Assembly (NCBI GenBank): GCA_001828295.1
Contig: MHYI01000085.1
Span: 1 to 5,370, forward strand
DNA from: Planctomycetes bacterium RBG_16_41_13
Lineage (GTDB): Bacteria; Planctomycetota; Brocadiia; Brocadiales; Brocadiaceae
Direction of reading: 5' to 3'
DNA: 5,370 nt
Under the pieces are notes generated by a model that did no database searches, had not been told where the DNA came from, and saw only the letters and a list, made by a program, of their open reading frames with translations. The translations under genes and the position numbers were made by a program. Shown in pieces: positions 1 through 5,370 of the stretch (its first letter is position 1; each line of letters opens with the position of its first letter).

Positions 1-27
1 TATTTGCTCGATAAGAAGGAGGACTAA
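1..27 (+). CDS. C-terminal tail of an upstream gene (partial, tentative)
   Basis: Frame 1 reads from the window edge as YLLDKKED followed by TAA at 25-27. A short, charged, lysine/aspartate-rich end is a plausible protein C-terminus. The stop falls two bases before the ATG of the next small gene, and the Shine-Dalgarno of that gene lies inside these last codons, which is the usual layout of translationally linked operon genes. Only eight codons are visible, so an open frame this short could be chance and nothing can be said about function. Confidence 0.35.
   Translation, partial: YLLDKKED
16..23 (+). promoter_or_regulatory. Strong Shine-Dalgarno of the small membrane peptide gene
   Basis: AAGGAGGA is close to a full anti-16S match and ends six bases before the ATG at 30. 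It is the strongest ribosome-binding site in the window and is the main reason to believe that the 37-codon frame behind it is translated. Confidence 0.75.
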
Positions 28-29
28 AA

Positions 30-143
30 ATGGACAGTCTAACGTTTAGCTTTTTAATGGTAGGTGTATTTATTCTTTGTGTTGGTTTGTTTGTTTACAT
101 TGAAGATCGGATGGGAAAGAGTAAGGGCAAGCACAGCCATTAA
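30..143 (+). CDS. Small single-pass membrane protein, 37 aa, unknown function
   Basis: The frame starts at ATG 30 behind a strong Shine-Dalgarno and ends at TAA 141-143. The peptide begins MDSLTFSFLMVGVFILCVG, and residues about 5-24 form one uninterrupted hydrophobic segment that can span the membrane. An IEDR stretch follows, then a basic, histidine-containing tail (about residues 28-37: MGKSKGKHSH). By the positive-inside rule the C-terminus should lie in the cytoplasm. Its size and build resemble small accessory subunits of transporters or respiratory complexes, but I recognise no family. The apparent upstream gene ends two bases before it, so it may be a helper of that gene's product. 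It is too short for default gene finders to call reliably. The reality of the gene is fairly well supported by the ribosome-binding site and the coherent membrane segment; its function is unknown. Confidence 0.65.
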   Translation: MDSLTFSFLMVGVFILCVGLFVYIEDRMGKSKGKHSH

Positions 144-144
144 A

Positions 145-164
145 TTTGTGACGGTTTTGTGACG
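145..164 (+). repeat. Tandem direct repeat TTTGTGACG (2 copies, 11-bp period)
   Basis: TTTGTGACG occurs at 145-153 and again, identically, at 156-164, separated by GT. The 11-bp period is about one helical turn, so both copies face the same side of the DNA. The first copy overlaps the proposed -35 hexamer. The arrangement could be a regulator's binding site or a chance duplication. Confidence 0.5.
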
Positions 165-174
165 AAGGTATAAT
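146..174 (+). promoter_or_regulatory. Sigma70-type promoter of the ketosynthase-like gene
   Basis: TTGTGA (146-151, four of six matches to TTGACA) is followed by an exact 17-base spacer and a perfect TATAAT (169-174). Transcription from this promoter should begin near 180-182, which is at the ATG of the next gene, so the message would be leaderless or nearly so. The only ribosome-binding-like string, AAGG at 165-168, lies 13 bases before the ATG and inside the spacer. It would be lost from such a transcript and would serve only on a longer read-through message. The element is inferred from sequence alone. Confidence 0.5.
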
Positions 175-181
175 AAAGAAA

Positions 182-1417
182 ATGAAAAACAGAGTCGTTA
201 TCACCGGCATAGGCGTTGTATCTCCGATTGGATGCGGCAAGGAGGCGTTTTGGAACGGCCTTGTTGAGGGAAGGCAGGGCATAGCGCCGATGGTGTCCCT
301 TGACCTCTCCCCCTACAAATGCAAACTCGGCGGCGAGGTGAGAGACCTTAAGCCCGAAGTATACCTGGGGAGCAAGGGACTCAAGTACCTGAACAAGGGA
401 ACCCGGTTTCTCGGCTCGGCCTCAAAGATGGCGCTGGACGACGCAAAACTGCCGCTGGACGGGTCGTTTGGCGACCGGATGGGCGTTGTCGTCGGATCGT
501 CCCTGGGGAATTTCTCTGAGACAACGGACTACTTTTACGAAATCATCAAAACCAGCCCATCCGAACTCTCGCCCATGATCAGCTACGACGTCGCGCTGAA
601 CTCTTCCATCAACTATGTCTCCGTCACCTTTAAAATCAAGGACGTTGCGCGCACCATTTCGTCCGGCTTTACGTCGAGCGCCGACGCCGTTGGGGACGCA
701 TTCAAGATGGTGCAGCGCGGCATGACAAAAATAATCGTCACCGGCGGTGTAGAGCAAATCTCCATAGACCTGTACCTGATATTTTACCTGCGCGGCCTGC
801 TATCGGGCGTTGACGGCGCAAAGGAGGCGTGTATGCCCTTCGATAGCGCCCGGAACGGCTTCGTTATGGCCGAAGGCAGCTACATCGTCATCCTGGAAGA
901 ACTCCAGCACGCCCTCGACCGCGGCGCGCCTATTTACGCCGAGATAAAGGGGTTCGGCAGCTCCTTCGTGGGCGGCAAGCAACACCCGCCGGAAGTGCGG
1001 GTAGCCCGCGTAGAAAAGGCCATGCGCGCAGCCGTGGAAGACGCCGGAATAAAGAACGAAGACGTCCAGTTAATAAGCGCAAACGCAAACGGGTGCAAGC
1101 TGCAAGACGCAGTAGAGGCAAAGGCCATCCAGTCCCTCTTCGGGGCAAACGGCGGCGGCATCCCCGTTTCCGCAATCAAATCGAACCTGGGCGAGTCGTA
1201 CGGCGCCGCCGGTACCGCACAAATCATTTCCACCCTCATGTCAATCAACACCGGCCAAATACCGCACATCATCAACCACAGCAACAGCGACCCTGAAATC
1301 AACCTAAACCTTATCCTCGAAAAACCCATAAAAAAAGACGTCCGGCACGCAATGATCAACAACATGGATTATGATGGGAACAATGCTTGTTTGGTGGTGA
1401 GTAAGTTCTGTAAGTAA
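182..1417 (+). CDS. FabF-like beta-ketoacyl synthase homologue lacking the catalytic triad (chain-length-factor type)
   Basis: This is a full-length (411 aa) member of the FabF/KAS II condensing-enzyme family. It has the N-terminal VVITGIGVVSPIG signature, the DSARNGFVMAEGSYIVILEEL core (about residues 221-241) and the KSNLGESYGAAG segment (333-344). FabF normally elongates acyl-ACP with malonyl-ACP in the cytoplasm through a Cys-His-His triad. Anchored on these motifs, the Cys of ATACTSG is Phe163, the His of NAHG is Asn301 and the His of TGHLLGAAG is Glu338; the lysine (Lys333) is kept. The C-terminal gating loop, GFGGTN in FabF, reads DYDGNN here with Tyr397 at the gatekeeper position. The segment ANANGCKLQD (300-309) resembles the corresponding part of type II polyketide chain-length factors. 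I infer a non-condensing partner subunit that shapes chain length or binds an acyl chain; a scaffold or a divergent enzyme is possible. The gene is much richer in G+C than its right-hand neighbour. ATG 182 is chosen because the signature begins directly after it. Confidence 0.9.
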   Translation: MKNRVVITGIGVVSPIGCGKEAFWNGLVEGRQGIAPMVSLDLSPYKCKLGGEVRDLKPEVYLGSKGLKYLNKGTRFLGSASKMALDDAKLPLDGSFGDRMGVVVGSSLGNFSETTDYFYEIIKTSPSELSPMISYDVALNSSINYVSVTFKIKDVARTISSGFTSSADAVGDAFKMVQRGMTKIIVTGGVEQISIDLYLIFYLRGLLSGVDGAKEACMPFDSARNGFVMAEGSYIVILEELQHALDRGAPIYAEIKGFGSSFVGGKQHPPEVRVARVEKAMRAAVEDAGIKNEDVQLISANANGCKLQDAVEAKAIQSLFGANGGGIPVSAIKSNLGESYGAAGTAQIISTLMSINTGQIPHIINHSNSDPEINLNLILEKPIKKDVRHAMINNMDYDGNNACLVVSKFCK

Positions 1418-1522
1418 TCTGGTGCTTCGCGAACTTGACTGGAGAGAGTAATGGTACTCGACAGATTATTAAATGGCACAAGCGAATAGTTTTTATCATT
1501 TACGACGATTTAAAGAAAATTC
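1418..1522 (+). other. Junction between the ketosynthase-like gene and the helicase operon
   Basis: No gene is supported in these 105 bases. They hold an 8-bp palindrome TTCGCGAA (1426-1433), a GGAGAG Shine-Dalgarno (1441-1446) before a 12-codon frame MVLDRLLNGTSE (1451-1489), and a 5-bp stem-loop GAGTA/ATGG/TACTC (1446-1459) that places the mini-ORF's ATG in the loop. TTGACT at 1435-1440 resembles a -35 hexamer but has no good -10 hexamer at the right distance. No hairpin followed directly by a T-run was seen, so there is no clear terminator for the upstream gene and no clear promoter for the downstream one. Confidence 0.5.
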
Positions 1523-1529
1523 ATGAATT
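1518..1529. repeat. 12-bp perfect palindrome across the helicase start codon
   Basis: AATTCATGAATT is its own reverse complement and is centred on the ATG at 1523-1525. A loopless palindrome is better suited to binding a dimeric protein than to forming an RNA hairpin, and its position would let a bound factor block transcription or early translation of the helicase gene. Chance is a real alternative in such AT-rich sequence. Confidence 0.4.
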
Positions 1530-4500
1530 CAGACCTGACCTTTATTACCAACGAAGAAAATAGAAGCCTGTTAGAAAGATTTAGGGTACTTATTAAAGAT
1601 ACCCGATTCTTTGATGTGCTTGTCGGTTATTTCTATACCAGTGGTTTTTATGCCCTCTATAAATCCCTCGAAAACACTGAGAATATTAGAATATTGGTCG
1701 GCATTAATACAAACAAAAAAACCATAGAACTCATTCAAAAAACAAAAGCCGAACAATTCACAACCCTTCAATTTTCACATGCAGAGGTAAAAGAGCAAAT
1801 TGAGAACTCTATTACAAAAGAAATTGAAGAAGCTGAGGATAGCCCTACTGTTGAAGAAGGCATCCTAAAGTTTATTGAATGGCTTAAAAGCGGAAAATTA
1901 GAAATCAGGACATATCCAACAGAAAACATTCACGCAAAGGTTTACATTATGACCTTTGTTGAAGGTGACAGGGATATAGGGCGGGTCATTACAGGGTCAA
2001 GCAACTTCACTCAATCAGGCCTCATTGATAACTTTGAGTTTAATGTCGAATTAAAAAACAGGGCTGATTATGAATTTGCATTACAGAAATTTAATGAATT
2101 ATGGAAAGATGCAGTTGATGTAAAGGAACGATATATTGATACGATTCAAATAAAAACCTGGCTGAACAATACCATTACCCCTTATGAATTGTACCTAAAA
2201 TTTTTATATGAATATTTCAAAGATGAACTCAATCAGGCAGGTGAAGTATTTTTGAACTATCTTCCTCTAGAATTCAAAAAACTGGCATATCAGGAGCAGG
2301 CCGTTTTAAATGCTAAAAAGATCCTTCTGGAATACGGCGGCGTTTTTATCTCTGATGTTGTAGGGTTAGGCAAGACATACATATCAGCAATGCTGGCAGG
2401 GCAACTTGACGGCAGAACACTTGTTATTGCCCCACCTGTATTGCTTGAAAGATCAAACCCCGGCTCCTGGACTAATGTGTTTTCCGATTTCAAGGTGCCA
2501 GCCGACTTTGAATCGCTCGGCAAATTGGATGACCTTATTAACAGAGGGACAGAGAAATACACCAATATTATTGTTGATGAGGCACACCGTTTTAGAACGG
2601 AAACAACGATTACTTATGAGAAATTGGCGGAAATCTGTCGTGGGAAAAGGGTTGTTCTTGTAACGGCGACCCCCTATAACAACGCGCCAAAAGATATTCT
2701 AAGTCTTTTAAAACTATTTCAGAAAGCCAGAAAAAGCACTATCCCAAATCTGCCTGATATGGAAGGCTTTTTTAATAACCTGGATAAAAAGTTGAAAAAA
2801 CTGGACAGGCAGAAAGATTATGTCAAATACATAAGTACTGTGAAAGAAAATGCGCGGGAACTCCGCGAAAAAGTCCTCAAATATTTAATGGTTCGCCGTA
2901 CCAGAAAAGAAATTGAAAAGTATTTTGGTGAAGACATAAAGAGCCAAGACCTCAAATTCCCTGACGTTGAAAAGCCAGTCCCTCTTTTTTATGAACTCAA
3001 TGATACGGAGGATGAAGTCTTCAACAAAACCATAGAGATGATAGCGCGAAAATTCAAATACGCCCGTTATATGCCCATGATTTATTATGAAGGTAAAGTT
3101 GATCAGCTTGAAAAGCAGTCCCAGCGAAACATGGGCAAATTTATGAAAATCTTGCTGGTAAAGCGTCTTGAAAGCAGTTTTTTTGCATTTAAAAATTCGG
3201 TGGATAGATTCCTGCGTTCTTACGAGATGTTTATAAAAGAGCTTGATAACGGAAATGTTTATGTAAGTAAAAAGCATTCTCGTAAAGTATTTGAACTGCT
3301 GGAGAGTGATGACGATGAAGCCGTCCAGCGATTAATAGATGAGCGCAAGGCTGAAAGATATGCAAGCACTGAATTTAGAGAAGCCTTAAGAAATGATTTA
3401 CAGCATGACTATGACATTCTCCTTGAGATTAAAAAACTATGGCATCATATTGACCGCGACCCAAAGCTTTTAAAATTTTTGGCGGAATTGTCTAAAAATC
3501 CGGTTTTAAAAGCAAATCATCTGATTATCTTTACAGAATCAAAGGAAACCGCAAACTATCTGTTCAAAAACATAAATCAACAATACCCGGGTAAAGTACT
3601 CTGTTTTACAGGGGATTCAGGCGAGGCAACGCGCGATATGGTAATTGAGAATTTTGACGCCAGATCACGTCATCCTAAAGAAGATTACCGAATACTGGTC
3701 ACTACTGAAGTATTAGCTGAAGGCGTTAACCTGCACCGCTCCAATACGGTGATAAATTACGATATCCCTTGGAATCCTACGCGCATGATGCAACGAGTGG
3801 GTCGTGTCAACCGCGTGGATACGCAATTTGAAACGATACATACCTTTAATTTCTTTCCCACCAAACAATCGAATGACCAGATAAAACTGAAAGAAGCAGC
3901 AGAGGCTAAAATCAACGCCTTTTTAACCCTGCTTGGAGGCGACGCAGAACTTTTGACTGAGGGTGAACCCATTGGCTCGCATGAACTATTTAATCGGCTG
4001 ATTTCCAAACAATCGATCGAAGGTGAGGAAGGGACAGAGGAAAGCGAATTGAAATATCTCCATATTATTAAAGAGATTCGCGATAAGGCCCCCGATCTTT
4101 TCGAAACGATAAAACTCCTCCCCAAAAAGGCGCGCACTGCAAAGCAGTACTGCAAAACCCTGTCAGGGTTAATTACCTATTTTAGACGGGGGAAACTGCA
4201 GAAATTTTTCAACGCAAAACATAATAGCATGGCTGAAGAAATGGATTTTCTAACTGCGGCTAAACTGCTGGAGAGCAGTCCTAATGCAACGAAGGAAAAA
4301 CTTCCCGAACAGTTTTACGACCTCCTGGATAAAAACAAAGAGGCGTTTATTTTGGCAACAACAGAAGAAATGCCTCAGCAAAGTTTCAGAGGCGGACGTG
4401 ACAGCTCTGCAAATATCCTTAAAATATTGAAGGCCACCATAAGAAACACCCAAAAACTGACAGAAGACCAGGAACTATACCTGAAAAAAGTCCTTACTCA

Positions 4501-4714
4501 GCTTGAGGAAGGCGGACTGCCCAAACAGACGGCAATGCAAACATTGAAAGCCCTGAATGCGCTTCAGAATGAAATCGTTAATCCATTCAAGGTGCTGGCG
4601 GTTCTTCAGACCCATATTCCGAAAAAACTGCTGGAAGAACATTATGCTGAACAAAACCCAGCGGTATCAGGCAAAAGGGAAGTGATTTTGTCTATGTATC
4701 TGACGGGGAAATAA
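1523..4714 (+). CDS. Phospholipase D-nuclease/SNF2-type helicase fusion protein
   Basis: The 1063-residue product has an N-terminal PLD-type domain (about 1-215) with one HKD half-site: H137-A-K139 followed by GSSNFT at 158-163 and a conserved acidic NFEFNVEL stretch. Single-HKD proteins of this family usually dimerise to build one active site. A superfamily 2 helicase follows: a YQ element (256-257), Walker A DVVGLGKT (278-285), DEAH (352-355), TATP (381-384), the SNF2-like MVRRTR (456-461), a long middle insertion, then the second RecA lobe with IIFTES (about 668-673), TTEVLAEGVNL (727-737) and QRVGRVNR (757-764). The last 250 or so residues are a lysine-rich, probably helical region of unknown role. 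All motor motifs are intact, so an ATP-driven DNA translocase or helicase that delivers a nuclease is expected. An in-frame TAA at 1511-1513 makes ATG 1523 the earliest ATG start, although no Shine-Dalgarno precedes it. The likely role is restriction-like defence or DNA processing; this is inferred from architecture and neighbour. Confidence 0.9.
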   Translation: MNSDLTFITNEENRSLLERFRVLIKDTRFFDVLVGYFYTSGFYALYKSLENTENIRILVGINTNKKTIELIQKTKAEQFTTLQFSHAEVKEQIENSITKEIEEAEDSPTVEEGILKFIEWLKSGKLEIRTYPTENIHAKVYIMTFVEGDRDIGRVITGSSNFTQSGLIDNFEFNVELKNRADYEFALQKFNELWKDAVDVKERYIDTIQIKTWLNNTITPYELYLKFLYEYFKDELNQAGEVFLNYLPLEFKKLAYQEQAVLNAKKILLEYGGVFISDVVGLGKTYISAMLAGQLDGRTLVIAPPVLLERSNPGSWTNVFSDFKVPADFESLGKLDDLINRGTEKYTNIIVDEAHRFRTETTITYEKLAEICRGKRVVLVTATPYNNAPKDILSLLKLFQKARKSTIPNLPDMEGFFNNLDKKLKKLDRQKDYVKYISTVKENARELREKVLKYLMVRRTRKEIEKYFGEDIKSQDLKFPDVEKPVPLFYELNDTEDEVFNKTIEMIARKFKYARYMPMIYYEGKVDQLEKQSQRNMGKFMKILLVKRLESSFFAFKNSVDRFLRSYEMFIKELDNGNVYVSKKHSRKVFELLESDDDEAVQRLIDERKAERYASTEFREALRNDLQHDYDILLEIKKLWHHIDRDPKLLKFLAELSKNPVLKANHLIIFTESKETANYLFKNINQQYPGKVLCFTGDSGEATRDMVIENFDARSRHPKEDYRILVTTEVLAEGVNLHRSNTVINYDIPWNPTRMMQRVGRVNRVDTQFETIHTFNFFPTKQSNDQIKLKEAAEAKINAFLTLLGGDAELLTEGEPIGSHELFNRLISKQSIEGEEGTEESELKYLHIIKEIRDKAPDLFETIKLLPKKARTAKQYCKTLSGLITYFRRGKLQKFFNAKHNSMAEEMDFLTAAKLLESSPNATKEKLPEQFYDLLDKNKEAFILATTEEMPQQSFRGGRDSSANILKILKATIRNTQKLTEDQELYLKKVLTQLEEGGLPKQTAMQTLKALNALQNEIVNPFKVLAVLQTHIPKKLLEEHYAEQNPAVSGKREVILSMYLTGK

Positions 4715-5370
4715 ATGATGGATACAAAAACGAAAAAGATGCTTAATGCCGGCGAGTCTGAGACCGTTGAATTCAAACTCAGCTTTGACCGGGAAGCAAT
4801 TGAAACCATTGCAGCCTTTGCCAATACCGGCGGCGGCAAGGTTTTTATTGGCGTATCAGACAAGGGAGTGATAAAAGGAACGGATGTCGGCAAAGAGACA
4901 GTCCAAAACTGGATTAATCATGTCAAACAAGACACATCTCATGCAATAATACCAGATGTTGAGACCGTAACAATCAAAGACAAGAATATGGTAATCTTTT
5001 CTGTACAGGAATCACCGATAAAGCCGATTGCATGCAAGGGGAGGTATTACAAACGCATCAGGAATGCAAACCACCAGTTATCGGTATCAGAAGTGGTAAA
5101 TTTACACATCAGGACATTCAACTCAAGCTGGGACTTCCATATTGATGAGCATCACTCCGAAAAAGACATTTCGCTTGATAAGGTTCAGCGCTTCATTGAG
5201 TGTACCAATACGAACAGAGAGAATCCTATTCTGGATGATCCGCTGACAGTATTGCAAAAATATGAATTGATGCGCGAAGGCAAAATAACTTACGCCTGCT
5301 TTCTCCTTTTTATGGCAGGAGAATCGGGTATCAGCACCATAGAACTCGGCAGGTTTCAGACAGATACCAT
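4715..5370 (+). CDS. AlbA_2 (Schlafen-type) domain protein, 3' end beyond window
   Basis: This frame stays open to the window edge and encodes at least 218 residues beginning MMDTKTKKMLNAGESETVEF. Residues about 10-130 match the AlbA_2 pattern: an ExxxxEFK entry (E14-S-E-T-V-E-F-K21), the hallmark AFANTGGGKVFIGVSD (34-49) followed by KGVIKGTD, and a closing RYYKRIRNANHQLSVSEV (110-127). In COG2865-type proteins this domain is followed by a linker, often a histidine-kinase-like ATPase fold and a winged helix; those parts would lie outside. The segment ACFLLFMAGESGISTIELGRF (194-214) fits the stretch after the AlbA_2 domain in that family. AlbA_2 proteins are linked to nucleic-acid binding, and some Schlafen relatives cleave RNA. 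The ATG directly abuts the helicase stop (TAA 4712-4714), so translation is probably coupled. A second ATG at 4718 is an equally possible start, with only a weak GGGG (4705-4708) upstream. The gene is cut off by the window; no break is seen. Confidence 0.85.
   Translation, partial: MMDTKTKKMLNAGESETVEFKLSFDREAIETIAAFANTGGGKVFIGVSDKGVIKGTDVGKETVQNWINHVKQDTSHAIIPDVETVTIKDKNMVIFSVQESPIKPIACKGRYYKRIRNANHQLSVSEVVNLHIRTFNSSWDFHIDEHHSEKDISLDKVQRFIECTNTNRENPILDDPLTVLQKYELMREGKITYACFLLFMAGESGISTIELGRFQTDT

Noticed and set aside
70..282. 70-codon antisense frame across the promoter region and the 5' end of the ketosynthase-like gene
   Set aside because: It overlaps the small membrane peptide gene, a consensus-like promoter and a sure gene start. 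The translation has no coherent membrane segment or domain.
1093..1296. 67-codon + strand frame overlapping the ketosynthase-like gene
   Set aside because: It is an out-of-frame, arginine- and histidine-rich translation of the G+C-rich gene, without a ribosome-binding site or recognisable domain.
422..1365. Several open frames antisense to the ketosynthase-like gene, up to 143 codons
   Set aside because: They lie wholly inside a well-supported gene of high G+C, where antisense frames stay open by composition. Their translations are arginine/leucine-rich or low in complexity and show no family motif.
1435..1470. Promoter for the helicase operon built on TTGACT at 1435-1440
   Set aside because: No -10-like hexamer lies 16-18 bases downstream; the nearest candidate, GATTAT at 1464, has a 23-base spacer.
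1418..1500. Intrinsic terminator after the ketosynthase-like gene
   Set aside because: The only stems found (TTCGCGAA, and GAGTA/TACTC) are short and no T-run follows directly; the T-rich stretch near 1490 is about 30 bases further on.
2885..4453. Antisense frames of 67 to 132 codons within the helicase gene
   Set aside because: The + strand frame carries all helicase motifs in order across this span, and the antisense translations show no motif or start signal.
1..5370. CRISPR array, tRNA/rRNA genes or insertion-sequence ends
   Set aside because: No regularly spaced repeats, clover-leaf-like segments, rRNA-like stretches or terminal inverted repeats with target duplications were seen on reading through the window.

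Overview
The window shows bacterial chromosomal sequence with everything on the + strand: a compact lipid or polyketide-type segment (about 1-1417), a 105-base junction, then the start of a nucleic-acid-processing operon (1523 to the right edge). The organism cannot be named from this sequence. Strong Shine-Dalgarno use on one gene, a consensus-like sigma70-type promoter and tight gene packing fit an environmental, probably Gram-negative bacterium. Phyla that carry odd FabF-like proteins (for example Planctomycetota or Nitrospirota relatives) are possible, but this is only a guess.

Region 1-1417. The left edge appears to hold the last eight codons of an upstream gene. Two bases later, behind a strong Shine-Dalgarno, comes a 37-residue single-pass membrane peptide. 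A promoter-like element (TTGTGA, 17 bp, TATAAT) carrying a repeated TTTGTGACG follows. Its predicted start site falls almost on the ATG of a 411-residue beta-ketoacyl-ACP synthase homologue. That protein keeps the thiolase-fold landmarks, but all three catalytic positions of the condensing-enzyme triad are replaced (Cys to Phe163, His to Asn301, His to Glu338) and the glycine-rich gating loop is altered. It therefore looks like a chain-length-factor-type partner, not a working condensing enzyme. An active ketosynthase partner would have to lie outside the window.

Region 1418-1522. This is a short AT-leaning gap with no gene. It holds a 12-codon mini-ORF with a Shine-Dalgarno, a small stem-loop and a palindrome across the next start codon. 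Base composition drops sharply here, from about 62-67% G+C in sampled stretches of the ketosynthase gene to about 27% in the 5' part of the next gene. This suggests a recombination or insertion boundary.

Region 1523-5370. A 1063-residue protein joins an N-terminal phospholipase D-type nuclease domain to a complete SNF2-like superfamily 2 helicase. With zero intergenic bases, it is followed by a protein with an N-terminal AlbA_2 (Schlafen-type) domain that runs off the right edge. The two are almost certainly cotranscribed. This kind of pairing occurs in restriction-like and defence loci, so the right side may be the start of a defence or mobile-element-control island. The genes that would settle it (a DNA methyltransferase, further nucleases, an integrase) are not visible here.
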